Source of the DNA: Nonomuraea dietziae
GTDB taxonomy: Bacteria > Actinomycetota > Actinomycetes > Streptosporangiales > Streptosporangiaceae
Assembly: GCF_014195505.1 (NCBI RefSeq)
Contig: NZ_JACIBV010000001.1
Coordinates: 4,340,001-4,404,000, forward strand
Direction: 5' to 3'
DNA length: 64,000 nucleotides
Position 1 is the first letter of the stretch; each line of letters starts with the position of its first letter. Both the position numbers and the translations under genes were made by a program. Of this stretch, positions 1 to 7,632 are shown piece after piece. The notes beneath the pieces were generated by a model. The model worked only from the letters and a program-made list of their open reading frames with translations, had not been told where the DNA came from and ran no database searches.

Positions 1-2
1 AA

Positions 3-950
3 TACGATTCTGACCTGGAGAGGCTTGAGATGGTCCGGGAGGCTGGCAGCCTACTTGGCTTTTTCCGTCCAGGTGTATGTGTGTTTTGTGGCGCGCAAGT
101 TGAGCATCAAGCCGCTGACATGCACAGCGCGGAAGAGATCACAGCATTCGGGAACTCAGTTCTAGCCGAGATCCAAAAGACTAACACGCTTCGGGAGGAT
201 CTCCTTATTACACTCTCAGATCTTCGAGCGCAAGAAGAGCGCTTGCAGTCGGGTATCCTCAGATCAACCAACGCCATCCAGGATCTGCGGCAACGAATCA
301 ATGCTTTCGACGAAGACCTTCAGCCTCAGCGAGTGGCTATACAGGAACTCATGAGCGTGCGATCAGATATCGAGGGGAAGCTCGCCACACATGCTCAGAT
401 AGAGAAGCTAGAAGCGCTGCAGGCTGCCGTTCAGCCCGAAGGACCAGAAAATCCGCCAACCTCTTCCAGCGTTAATGACAAAGTATTGGTGGAGCTTGCT
501 GGAGCCATTAAAGAAGTGCTTCATCAGTGGTCGGTTCCCATCGCCGACTCTGTAACTTATGACAAAAATTCAAATGATCTAATTGTGGGCGATCAAGCTA
601 GAGGATCGCGAGGAAAGGGCGTGCGATCCATCCTGCATGCAGCTTTTACACTGGGGTTGGCTCAGTACTGTTTCGATCGCGATCTCGAGCACCCCGGTTT
701 CATAGTCCTCGACTCTCCGCTTATTACCTACCGTGAACCGGAGCCTGGGGCGGGTGCCGGACCCACGGATGAGGAGTTTGCAAGTGTTTCCGATGCTTTC
801 TATCGGTACCTAGATTTTCAGTTCGACGGCCAATGCATCGTTGTTGAGAACACCGATCCTCCGCCAAATTTGTCAGAAGAGGCGAAGCTTATTCACTTTA
901 CCAAGCGGCTCGATCATGGCCGTTACGGGTTTTTCCCGTTTCCTGTTTGA
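3..950 (+). CDS. Zinc-hook (SMC/Rad50-like) ATPase, C-terminal part
   Basis: The frame is open to the left edge of the window, so this is a partial gene. The ATG at 30 is probably internal. The visible part begins near the apex of a coiled coil with a Cys-x-x-Cys pair (VCVFCGAQ), as in Rad50-type zinc hooks. A long charged helical region follows. The C-terminal half has a Walker B-like strand (FIVLDSPLITY) preceded by GSRGKG in a signature-like position. It is therefore the distal half of an ABC/SMC-type ATPase. Codon use is much less GC-biased than in the chromosomal genes, which suggests transfer. Such ATPases are common in mobile-element cargo and defence loci, but no partner is visible and the function is unknown. 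Confidence 0.6.
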   Translation, partial: YDSDLERLEMVREAGSLLGFFRPGVCVFCGAQVEHQAADMHSAEEITAFGNSVLAEIQKTNTLREDLLITLSDLRAQEERLQSGILRSTNAIQDLRQRINAFDEDLQPQRVAIQELMSVRSDIEGKLATHAQIEKLEALQAAVQPEGPENPPTSSSVNDKVLVELAGAIKEVLHQWSVPIADSVTYDKNSNDLIVGDQARGSRGKGVRSILHAAFTLGLAQYCFDRDLEHPGFIVLDSPLITYREPEPGAGAGPTDEEFASVSDAFYRYLDFQFDGQCIVVENTDPPPNLSEEAKLIHFTKRLDHGRYGFFPFPV

Positions 951-1496
951 TTCTGCAGCAACGGATGTCATGCTTTCGCGCTAGACGTTAGGCCTCCGAT
1001 CACCTCGTTCGCTGTCGACCCGTCGCGTAGCGGCAGCGGGCCGGGGACGGAGTGTCAAGCCCGGCTTCGCGTGTACGTTGACCGGCCGCCGTTCCTCGCT
1101 CATCCGTTGTCCTGCCTGCACAGCCGGGCTTGGTACGGAGGAGCCGGCCTGCTGGGCTTGCCCGGGTCGATAGCGGGCGAGATGATCAGACTTCCTCCTC
1201 AGCCAATCCAGCGCCCCGGCTCGCGCGTGGCGATCACCTCGGGGCTGGAGATCCCCGCCGGAGGCATGCTTGCGCCTGTGCTGATCATGACGGTCTCGCC
1301 TTGCTTCGGCGCTGTCTGTGGTGAGGCTTTCCCGCGTCGCTGGGCCTGCGTTCGATGTGCGGTGGGCCGGTCGGGCGGGACCGGCCCGGAGAGGCCGCAC
1401 GCCCGCCCGGTCCGGCCCGACCGCCCGCCGCCATCGGCGGCGGCTTGAGAGAGAAGAGAAAGTTCTCATCGAGCCGTGCTACTGGGCGGCGTCGCC
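951..1496. other. Intergenic region with no supported gene
   Basis: About 550 bp between the ATPase tail and the GntR gene. Several frames are open by GC bias, but none has a convincing start, ribosome site or protein-like composition. It contains one long imperfect hairpin at 1369-1422, annotated separately. Confidence 0.5.
1369..1422. repeat. Long GC-rich inverted repeat (hairpin)
   Basis: The arms GGTCGGGCGGGACCGGCC (1369-1386) and GCCCGGTCCGGCCCGACC (1405-1422) pair over 18 positions with two mismatches around an 18-nt loop. It lies beyond the stop of the minus-strand GntR gene (1497) and could end that transcript, but there is no T-tract on either side. Confidence 0.4.
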
Positions 1497-1730
1497 TTAG
1501 GGCTTCCGTTGGCCCACGAAGCTGCCGAGATTGGGCACGGTGTAGATGAGGGTCTCATCGCGAAGTCGCTGCATGGCCTTGCGGATGGTCCCACGTGCCA
1601 CCCCGAACTCCTGCATGAGCTGGACTTCGGACAACAGATGCTTGGGTGGATAGGTGCCGTCAACGATGCGTGCGCGAAGCACGTCGGCTATCTGCTCCCA
1701 CCTGGAGCGATCTGGCTCGAAGTCGATCAC
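1497..1730 (-). CDS. Short GntR-family winged-helix regulator
   Basis: This 77-aa protein is almost only a GntR winged-helix domain. The N-terminus (WEQIADVLRARIVDGTYPP) is the typical first helix of HutC/GntR regulators. The recognition helix region (GVARGTIRKAMQRL) and the wing ending in GSFVGQR follow. There is no effector-binding domain, so it is a DNA-binding-only type frequent in AICEs and streptomycete loci. It is divergent from the hypothetical gene at 1898 and shares a 167-bp intergenic region with a perfect 14-bp palindrome (1774-1787), which suggests local or self regulation (inference). The target regulon is unknown. Confidence 0.85.
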   Translation of the reverse strand: MIDFEPDRSRWEQIADVLRARIVDGTYPPKHLLSEVQLMQEFGVARGTIRKAMQRLRDETLIYTVPNLGSFVGQRKP

Positions 1731-1773
1731 TCTCTAACCATAGAAAGCCCTGTTCAGGCACTATCAGGCAGCT

Positions 1774-1787
1774 CATGGCATGCCATG
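1774..1787. promoter_or_regulatory. Perfect palindrome, candidate GntR operator
   Basis: CATGGCATGCCATG is identical to its reverse complement. It sits between the divergent GntR gene (start 1730) and the gene at 1898, where an operator would be expected. The direct repeat ATGGCATG overlaps it. Assignment to the neighbouring GntR protein is inference. Confidence 0.45.
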
Positions 1788-1897
1788 GCATGGACAGGGG
1801 TGTACAGGCGAGCTACGCTGCCTGCGTGACGTACCGTCCCGGCTCTCTTCGGGGCGGCCTGGCCATAGCAGCGCAGATGAGCCGCAGGGGTGAAGCC

Positions 1898-2197
1898 ATG
1901 CTCAGACCAGATGTGGAACTTGCGACGTATCACGGGACCCACCCGGCGCCCAGAAGGCCGGACTGCGAGCCGGTCACCTGGTACGAGAGCACCGCGCGCG
2001 CCGAGCGGGTTCGCGTGCGGGAGCACACCTGCGGCTGTCGCAACGTCGTATACGAGCTGTGCGCAGCGGCAGGAGTGGTGTTCGTGCGGCGTCTTGATCG
2101 CCGAGACAGTCCCCTGACCGTGCGCGAGTCCCACTGGCTGCGTACGTCCGAGGCGGAGCGACTTTGGGCGGCGATCCTCGACGGGCGTGCGCGTTGA
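1898..2197 (+). CDS. Small conserved-type hypothetical protein
   Basis: A 99-aa protein. The start at 1898 is chosen because AGGGG (1886-1890) sits 7 nt upstream; an in-frame ATG at 1877 would add seven residues. The body contains CGCRNVVYELCAAAGVVFVRRL and ends in a short helical segment (SEAERLWAAILDG). Two cysteines close together (HTCGC) and a third in ELCAAAG are visible, but no recognised domain. It is followed 35 nt later by another hypothetical gene, so the two probably form an operon driven from the GntR-controlled promoter region. I do not recognise the family. Confidence 0.7.
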   Translation: MLRPDVELATYHGTHPAPRRPDCEPVTWYESTARAERVRVREHTCGCRNVVYELCAAAGVVFVRRLDRRDSPLTVRESHWLRTSEAERLWAAILDGRAR

Positions 2198-2232
2198 GGG
2201 CCCGGCATCTCGACGCGGACGGAGGTACCGTG

Positions 2233-2769
2233 GTGCCGTCAGCCGCAGAGTTCGGCATCGTTCTGGCGAACGGCCCGCACGTCGATGGCTGGCGCACCAC
2301 TGTGGACGAGCGGGGCGTCTTCTCGGCCCGTCGTGATCCTGATCGGTCGCTCACCCGTTCCGAGCTACGAGCGGGTCTCACACGGCATTTGATCGCGGAT
2401 TCCTCGTCGGCGCTGGTCTCGCTCATCGAGGAACAGGAGCGGCTTGAAGAGGCGTTCGCGCGCTCGCTAGCGATCACATGCCCGACCTGTCGCCAAGGTC
2501 AGGGTGACGCGCCGCTCATCATCACAGTTGACGAGTCGTCTGTTACCGCGGAGCGATGCGCCAAGAGCTATCGGAGCGGGCCCGACTGCCCGCACGACAA
2601 CGTCGAGTGGACTTATCAGTGTCCTGTCGTGGACGGGGCGCGTTGTCAGGATTGCGATACGTGGTGGCGCCTCGACCTGATCCCTGACCAGGTCGCGGCG
2701 CGACTCAACGGTGGGAACCCTCCTCGTGAGGACATCCGGCCACCCGCAGACGGTCGTACGCGCTCATGA
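2233..2769 (+). CDS. Hypothetical protein with Cys-rich zinc-ribbon-like C-terminus
   Basis: A 178-aa protein. I chose the GTG at 2233 because GGAGGT (2221-2226) is 6 nt upstream; more distal starts overlap the previous gene. The N-terminal half is mixed and has a short helical stretch (ALVSLIEEQERLEEAF). The C-terminal half carries CPTC, a lone Cys in RCAK, CPHD, QCPV and CQDC, spaced like a zinc-ribbon or treble-clef metal site. Its 3' end overlaps the convergent kinase-like gene by about 65 nt. Function unknown; location next to a GntR gene suggests element cargo. Confidence 0.6.
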   Translation: MPSAAEFGIVLANGPHVDGWRTTVDERGVFSARRDPDRSLTRSELRAGLTRHLIADSSSALVSLIEEQERLEEAFARSLAITCPTCRQGQGDAPLIITVDESSVTAERCAKSYRSGPDCPHDNVEWTYQCPVVDGARCQDCDTWWRLDLIPDQVAARLNGGNPPREDIRPPADGRTRS

Positions 2770-3298
2770 TTTCTTTCGCCGCTGCTTCCGGACTGAGCCG
2801 GTCGGTGTGGAGCCGCAGATGAAAGAATCCTGCGTCGGTGTTGGCTTCGAGGTCGTCGACCGTCTCATCCCATGCCGTCAGGCGCTTGCCAGTGTCGATA
2901 TCCCCGCGAGCCCGCGAGCGCAGCTCGGTGACCTCACGCGGGACCCACAGCAGGACTCGAAGCCACGAGTCGGGGACGCGTCCGATGAGCCGGCGGAGGT
3001 CTGGAATGTTGCCCATGTGGACGACGGGCACGTACCCGGCGGCGTGCCGTACCTCGATGGCTTGGCGGTCGATGGCGTAGACGTTGCCGTAGCGGCGCGT
3101 CTCGACCAGCAGCCGGCCTTCGTCGCGGAGCTTGCCCAAGTGCTCACTCGTGACGAACTCGTATCCCGCCGCTCGCCCGGCGCCGACCTTGAGCTTGGGC
3201 AGCAGGACGAACCGCGGGTCGAGACTGTGCAGCGCGGCGGTAACGGTGTCCTTGCCGCTAGCGGGAGGGCCGTACAGGACGATCCCTTGCGTGCTCAC
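2705..3298 (-). CDS. P-loop kinase-like NTPase (guanylate-kinase-like)
   Basis: A 197-aa protein beginning with a GTG at 3298 that overlaps the stop of the upstream XRE-kinase gene (GTGA), so the two are translationally coupled. The N-terminal motif IVLYGPPASGKDTVTAAL is a Walker A loop of the nucleotide-kinase type. Later features (YEFVTSEHLGKL, VETRRYGNVYAI, RVLLWVPREVTELRSR) resemble guanylate-kinase-like folds: a substrate-contact loop, then a lid with several Arg residues. The substrate is not predictable. It could be a nucleotide, RNA or small-molecule kinase. The coupling to a second kinase suggests that they act together. Confidence 0.75.
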   Translation of the reverse strand: MSTQGIVLYGPPASGKDTVTAALHSLDPRFVLLPKLKVGAGRAAGYEFVTSEHLGKLRDEGRLLVETRRYGNVYAIDRQAIEVRHAAGYVPVVHMGNIPDLRRLIGRVPDSWLRVLLWVPREVTELRSRARGDIDTGKRLTAWDETVDDLEANTDAGFFHLRLHTDRLSPEAAAKEIMSAYDRLRVAGCPHEEGSHR

Positions 3299-4332
3299 GC
3301 CAGGATCCGCTTGAGCGCCTCGCGGGTCTGGTCGGCGAGACTGATGGCGGCGCCAAGCCGGTTGTCGACAGTGATGTGCGCGGTGGGCGGGCTGGTGTCT
3401 ACGGCTAGTCCTTCGGCGTACTGGTCCCAGTTGTCCAGCTTCCACGCGTCACGAGCGGCTCCGCGGAACTCGATGTACTCGCGCATGGACTCGGGATCAC
3501 AGCGGACCCAGATGGCCGCGACGTCGATGCCCTTCGCCGCGCACCGATTCTCCAGCCGGGTGAACCATGCCTCGTCCTTCAGTTCCGCGATGAACGGCGC
3601 CGAGAGGATGGTGGAGGTGCCGATGTTGAGGTTGTCCCATGCCGTTTCCATCAGGCACCGGTACTCCAGCGGCCGGACCTCCTTGAGATACAGGTCGGTG
3701 TGCCGGTCGTTGGGGTCGCCGCCGAGTGAGACCAGGAGACGCTCGACGATGCACCGCGTGAGGGAGTCCTTGTCCAGGAAGGCCCACCCTGTGATGTCCG
3801 ACAGGAAGCGGGAGAACTCGGTCTTGCCTGATCCGGCGTATCCGCCGACCAGGACCAGGATCGGCTTGGGGCTGCCTCCGCCGTGTCGTCGGCGCCAGGC
3901 GTCGACAACGCGGTTGCGCAGGAGAGCCTGGGGTGAGTTGCCCGGCTCGATGCCGCCGATGGAGACCTTGGTGAATGCTTCCTCGATGACCTGGGCGGCG
4001 GCGTTGTCGGCGACAGGGTCAGCAGGCGGAGGCAAATCAGAAATCACGATTTCCGCTTTCTGTGATTCACCGGGCAAAGCTGGACGAAAGCCAAGTTCAG
4101 GTTCGGTGGCTTGGTAAAGCAGGCAGTAAGCACGCCGGTAGTGCGGGCCGGGAAACACCGTGCCCTGTTCGTGTCCCCAGAGGGTCTGGAAGTTGGCTGC
4201 AGGAACGGTCAAGCCATGCCTCGCCGCTGCCTGCCGTAGTCGCTCGCCTGCGGCTTCGAGTGTGAGTCCATGTGCCTCGCGGTGTTCGCGCAGGCGGGAG
4301 GGGGTCCAGCCAGTTCGCTGGGTCGTCTTCAT
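3295..4332 (-). CDS. XRE-type DNA-binding domain fused to P-loop (AAA_33-like) kinase
   Basis: A 345-aa two-domain protein. Residues about 10-85 look like an XRE-family helix-turn-helix of the actinomycete type (RLREHREAHGLTLEAAGERL, then LWGHEQGTVFPGPHYRRAYC). A linker follows, then a P-loop domain with Walker A GGYAGSGKTEFSRF near residue 163 and a following acidic strand (WAFLDKDSLT), typical of AAA_33/zeta-like small-molecule kinases. It is divergent from the small gene at 4516 and the first gene of a two-kinase operon. The fusion suggests a regulator that senses or modifies a nucleotide, or autoregulates kinase expression (inference). Confidence 0.75.
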   Translation of the reverse strand: MKTTQRTGWTPSRLREHREAHGLTLEAAGERLRQAAARHGLTVPAANFQTLWGHEQGTVFPGPHYRRAYCLLYQATEPELGFRPALPGESQKAEIVISDLPPPADPVADNAAAQVIEEAFTKVSIGGIEPGNSPQALLRNRVVDAWRRRHGGGSPKPILVLVGGYAGSGKTEFSRFLSDITGWAFLDKDSLTRCIVERLLVSLGGDPNDRHTDLYLKEVRPLEYRCLMETAWDNLNIGTSTILSAPFIAELKDEAWFTRLENRCAAKGIDVAAIWVRCDPESMREYIEFRGAARDAWKLDNWDQYAEGLAVDTSPPTAHITVDNRLGAAISLADQTREALKRILA

Positions 4333-4515
4333 TGCATACCTTCGCCTTCACACTGGGGGGCGGTGCGCGGTGTGCGGGTCGTGCATGTGAAAACAGACGT
4401 GTAAATGCTGTTGAGCCGAACTGAAGAAGCTTAACTACATCCGCGTGATACCGGAAATCCCCAGGTCACGGTGAACTTAAGCCACTCCGAAGAAACGCAG
4501 CACAAGGAGATGGCG

Positions 4516-4662
4516 ATGGAGACGAACCGGCACCGAGTCATCCGGGAACTGGCGGAGATCAGGGCGGAACTTGAGGAGTTGACTTGTCGGGTCAGCGAGA
4601 TCGCTTCGGCTTTGGGAACACCGTCGACTCCAGAGCCGCAAGCCGATCCCCCAGTTCCTTGA
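4516..4662 (+). CDS. Small coiled-coil protein (48 aa)
   Basis: The ATG at 4516 has AAGGAG (4504-4509) 6 nt upstream. The product is a short charged helix (ELAEIRAELEELTCRVSEIA) with heptad-like spacing and a Pro-rich tail. Its 3' 71 nt overlap the tail of the convergent GntR gene, which lowers confidence. It could be a small regulatory partner, but nothing in the sequence shows its role. Confidence 0.4.
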   Translation: METNRHRVIRELAEIRAELEELTCRVSEIASALGTPSTPEPQADPPVP

Positions 4663-4960
4663 GGGTGCGGCGCATGTCCGCCAGCTGGGCCAGGACCTCG
4701 CTGTCGATGTCATCGGCGGGGCCGGTCGCGGGCGGTGTTTCGCTGACGAACACGCCCTTGCCTTGCTGGCCGACGACCAACCCCTGAGTGCGAAGCACGC
4801 TGACGGCTGACTTGATCACGCTGGCCGAGACGTCGTAGCGCTCGCCGAGCTGGGCGATGGAGGGGAGCGCGTCACCAGGCGCCAACGTTCCCCGGAGGAT
4901 CTGCTCGCTCAGGTCGTCGACGATCTGCAAATAGGCCGGCCGGCCCGACTTCTCCACCAT
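4592..4960 (-). CDS. GntR-family repressor of the AICE (KorSA-like position)
   Basis: A 122-aa protein. The ATG at 4960 is preferred over the upstream ATG because GAGGAGG precedes it at about 6 nt. Residues 5-75 form a GntR winged helix (PAYLQIVDDLSEQILRG, SIAQLGERYDVSASVIKSAVSVL, QGKGVFVSE). The C-terminus is a short coiled coil (LADMRRTLKELGDRLAALE), probably for dimerisation. It is divergent from the SCO3933-like gene that starts the transfer operon, the position held by KorSA-type repressors in pSAM2 relatives. Repression of the element operon is inferred from this arrangement. Confidence 0.85.
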   Translation of the reverse strand: MVEKSGRPAYLQIVDDLSEQILRGTLAPGDALPSIAQLGERYDVSASVIKSAVSVLRTQGLVVGQQGKGVFVSETPPATGPADDIDSEVLAQLADMRRTLKELGDRLAALESTVFPKPKRSR

Positions 4961-5020
4961 CTGCGCCCTCCTCGTCCACCCCAAGTTGAGCACACCGCAA
5001 CCAAGCGGTCAAAGAACTCC

Positions 5021-5041
5021 TTGACAACTTAGAATTCCAAG
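5021..5041 (+). promoter_or_regulatory. -35-like box overlapped by a dyad, candidate GntR operator
   Basis: TTGACA at 5021-5026 matches the -35 consensus. Directly after it, CTT-a-GAATTC-c-AAG (5028-5041) is a near-perfect dyad centred on GAATTC. It lies between the divergent GntR gene and the operon starting at 5084, so a repressor bound here would block the promoter. I could not assign a convincing -10 box. Confidence 0.45.
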
Positions 5042-5083
5042 CGTTCCATGTCTTCTAAGCATCCCCTTATCAAAGGAAAGATC

Positions 5084-5422
5084 ATGCGAGCCATCCCCAT
5101 CCCCGTCGACGTCACCAAGCTCCAGATCACCTGCGTCAAAGCCCCCAAGCCGCGCCTGGTCAGCAAGGACACCGGCGAGATCAAGCGCGACAAGGACGGC
5201 AACGTCATGTACGAACTGACGCTGCTGTTCGAGGACGAGTCCAGCCGCATGGAGCTCGTCAAGGTCAGCACGACCCCCGAACCGCAGATCAACGTCGGTG
5301 ACGAGGTCGTCCCCGTGGGCCTGCTCGGCTACGTCTGGGAAACCGGCGGCCGGTGGGGCATCTCCTACCGAGCGCAGGCGTTCATCCCGGCCGGTGCCGG
5401 AAGAACGGCGGCGGGCCAGTGA
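5084..5422 (+). CDS. SCO3933-family AICE protein
   Basis: A 112-aa protein starting with MRAIPIPVD at 5084, with AAAGGAAAG just upstream. An in-frame ATG at 5048 lacks such a site. Sequence style (RLVSKDTGEIKRDKDGNVMYEL, then GDEVVPVGL) matches the small conserved protein that heads the transfer operon in many streptomycete AICEs, annotated as SCO3933-family regulatory protein. It is mostly beta and has no catalytic motif that I can see. Its stop overlaps the next start (GTGA), so it is co-translated with the FtsK-like translocase. A role in element regulation or DNA binding is inferred from position. Confidence 0.75.
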   Translation: MRAIPIPVDVTKLQITCVKAPKPRLVSKDTGEIKRDKDGNVMYELTLLFEDESSRMELVKVSTTPEPQINVGDEVVPVGLLGYVWETGGRWGISYRAQAFIPAGAGRTAAGQ

Positions 5423-6798
5423 TCGACATCGACATTCACCATCCCGTCATCAAGGCCCTCGCCGCGCTGCTCCTGCTGATCCTGTGGCGGCGCTGGGCGC
5501 CAGTCTCCTACTGGTACCTGTTCGTCTTCCCTCGCAAGGCCGTGTGGCTGCGCTGGTCCTGGCGGCACGTCGCCTCCGGGTGCGGGCTCACCAAGAAGCG
5601 ACAGCGCTGGTGGTTCACCACCATCCCCGGCTTGGTCGCCTCCACCGGCGTCGTCCGCGTCAAGCGGCGGTTCCAGCGGGTCGCGGTTGACACCAAGCCA
5701 TGGATGGGCTTGCCCTGGCCCACGCGGAACGGCTTCCGCATCACGTTCCATCTGCTCGACGGCCAGGTCCCCGACGACTACGCCAAGGTCTGCGAACGGC
5801 TGGCGCACGCCTGGCGCATCGAGGCCGTCCGCGTCGTCGGCTCCCGGCCTGGCCGCGTCACCCTGCAAGGCATCACCCAAGACCCGTTGACTCACGTCGC
5901 GCCTGCCGAACCTCCAACTGAGCCTTCGACCGGCTGGTCTGCTGACGACCTGCTGCGTCCCATCGTCGGCGTACTGGAAACCGGCGCCGCCTGGCGGATG
6001 GACTTCCGACTCATCCCGCACTGGATCAACGTAGGCGCCACCCAATCCGGCAAGTCCAACCTGCTCAACGCCCTCATCGTGAGCCTGTCCCCACAACCGG
6101 TCGCCATGGTCGGCTTCGACCTCAAAGGCGGCGTGGAGCTGTCGGTCTACGGCCCTCGGCTGTCCGCACTGGCCACCACCCGCGAACAGTGCCTCGACCT
6201 GCTAACCGACCTCATCACCGTCATGGGCTCGCGCATGCTGGCCTGCCGCCGGCACGGCGTCCGCGACATCTGGCAACTCCCCGACACCCTTCGCCCCATC
6301 CCCGTCGTCATCCTGATCGACGAGCTGGCCGAACTCTTCCTGACCGCCGACAAAACCGAAAAGGACCAAGTCACCCGTACGGCTACCGCCCTGCTACGCA
6401 TCGCCCAACTCGGCCGCGCCTTCGGCATACACCTCCTGTTGTCCGGCCAACGCATCGGCTCCGACCTCGGCCCCGGCGTCACCGCGCTGCGCGCCCAGAT
6501 CGGCGGGCGCGTCTGCCACCGCGTCAACGACCCCGAAACCGCGGTGATGACCCTCGGCGACCTCGACCCCGACGCCCTGGTCGCCGCCCGCTCCATTGCC
6601 CCCGAGATGCCCGGCGTCGCCGTGATCACCGGCGCGGACGGCCGCTGGTACCGGGCCCGCTCCGGCTACGTCTCCACCGAAGCCGCCGAACGCGCCGCCC
6701 ACACCTTCGCCGACCTCACGCCGTCCTGGGCCCAAGTCGCCGCCAGCGGACTCGGCCACGAGCTGCCCGCCAACGGCAACCCCGAACTGGCCGCCTGA
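5419..6798 (+). CDS. traSA: FtsK/SpoIIIE-type DNA translocase (TraSA-like)
   Basis: A 459-aa protein. The GTG at 5419 overlaps the previous stop; an upstream in-frame start at 5353 would lie inside that gene. One or two N-terminal membrane segments (residues about 8-40) are followed by a soluble part and an FtsK/SpoIIIE motor with Walker A GATQSGKSN (206-214) and Walker B VVILIDELAEL (296-306). In AICEs such proteins alone move double-stranded DNA between mycelia, acting as a hexamer at the membrane, with no relaxase needed. It is followed by the SpdA-like gene. Length and architecture fit TraSA relatives, which are much shorter than chromosomal FtsK. Confidence 0.92.
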   Translation: MIDIDIHHPVIKALAALLLLILWRRWAPVSYWYLFVFPRKAVWLRWSWRHVASGCGLTKKRQRWWFTTIPGLVASTGVVRVKRRFQRVAVDTKPWMGLPWPTRNGFRITFHLLDGQVPDDYAKVCERLAHAWRIEAVRVVGSRPGRVTLQGITQDPLTHVAPAEPPTEPSTGWSADDLLRPIVGVLETGAAWRMDFRLIPHWINVGATQSGKSNLLNALIVSLSPQPVAMVGFDLKGGVELSVYGPRLSALATTREQCLDLLTDLITVMGSRMLACRRHGVRDIWQLPDTLRPIPVVILIDELAELFLTADKTEKDQVTRTATALLRIAQLGRAFGIHLLLSGQRIGSDLGPGVTALRAQIGGRVCHRVNDPETAVMTLGDLDPDALVAARSIAPEMPGVAVITGADGRWYRARSGYVSTEAAERAAHTFADLTPSWAQVAASGLGHELPANGNPELAA

Positions 6799-6811
6799 GA
6801 GGAGAACTTCG

Positions 6812-7438
6812 ATGACCCCCGACGCCGCCCGCCTGGCCGACACCGCGCCGGTGCTGATCCTCGCCCTGATCGCTGGAGCGGGCAGCTTCACCCACATCCG
6901 CGACACCGCCACCGAGCACGGACAGACGGGCTGGATGGCCTGGGCGGTAGCGGTCTGCGTCGACCTCACCTGCGTCATGGCCGCCCGAGAACGGCAGCGC
7001 GACCGCAAGAACGGACGGGAACGGAACGGCTGGATCTCCTGGCCGACCCTCGTCCTGACGAGCGGGATCGTCCTGTCGCTGGCCGCCAACCTCGCCCAAG
7101 CCGAACCGTCGCCCTGGGGATGGATCACCGCCGCCACACCCGCCGGCGCCTTCCTGGTCGCGGTCTCGATGCTGGAGCGCCGCGCATCCGAACCCCGTCC
7201 CGAACCGTCCTCAGACCTCGTCCCCGTCCCGCCCGCCGTACCGGAGACGACCGCGCTGGCCGTACCGGATCAGAACGGGCCGGTCGGCGAGCTCCTCGAC
7301 TACGCCCGCCGCGTCGCCCACGAACACCAGACACGCCACGGCAAACCCATCACCCGCGACACCCTGCGCGCCCGGCTGGGCGTATCCAGCCAACTCGCCT
7401 CAGACCTGCTGCGCACCCTGCGCGACAGCCCCGCCTGA
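6812..7438 (+). CDS. DUF2637 membrane protein (SpdA-like spread protein)
   Basis: A 208-aa protein with GAGAGGAG about 6 nt before its ATG. The N-terminal half has three to four membrane segments (APVLILALIAGAGSF, MAWAVAVCVDLTCVMAA, WPTLVLTSGIVLSLAANL, AATPAGAFLVAVSML), the DUF2637 pattern. The cytoplasmic C-terminal half ends in a helix-turn-helix-like segment (TRDTLRARLGVSSQLASDLL). DUF2637 proteins with a DNA-binding tail are the usual partner of TraSA in AICEs and are thought to help intramycelial spread. It lies 13 nt after the translocase gene in the same operon. Confidence 0.88.
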   Translation: MTPDAARLADTAPVLILALIAGAGSFTHIRDTATEHGQTGWMAWAVAVCVDLTCVMAARERQRDRKNGRERNGWISWPTLVLTSGIVLSLAANLAQAEPSPWGWITAATPAGAFLVAVSMLERRASEPRPEPSSDLVPVPPAVPETTALAVPDQNGPVGELLDYARRVAHEHQTRHGKPITRDTLRARLGVSSQLASDLLRTLRDSPA

Positions 7439-7455
7439 ACAGGAGGAAGACAGCC

Positions 7456-7632
7456 ATGCGCATCCGCATCGACGGCACCCATGCCGAACTCGCCCACGCC
7501 ATCCGTCAGATCCGCACCGTCCTACCGGTCGGCTCCGTCTCCACGCTGCTCCAGACCGGTCGCCCGTACACCTGGCGCGTGTTCATCAACACCGCCCCGA
7601 ACCGCTCCACGGGAGGGAGGTGGATCACATGA
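7456..7632 (+). CDS. Small AICE protein (58 aa)
   Basis: AGGAGG at 7441-7446 precedes the ATG by 9 nt. The product starts MRIRIDGTHAELAHAIRQI and ends with a strand pair (TWRVFINTAP). Proteins of this size and style are common between spdA and rep in streptomycete AICEs, without known function. Its stop overlaps the next ATG (ATGA). Confidence 0.7.
   Translation: MRIRIDGTHAELAHAIRQIRTVLPVGSVSTLLQTGRPYTWRVFINTAPNRSTGGRWIT

Noticed and set aside
981..1469. Open frames on both strands between the ATPase tail and the GntR gene
   Set aside because: No ribosome site, no domain, and low-complexity Arg/Pro-rich products from GC bias.
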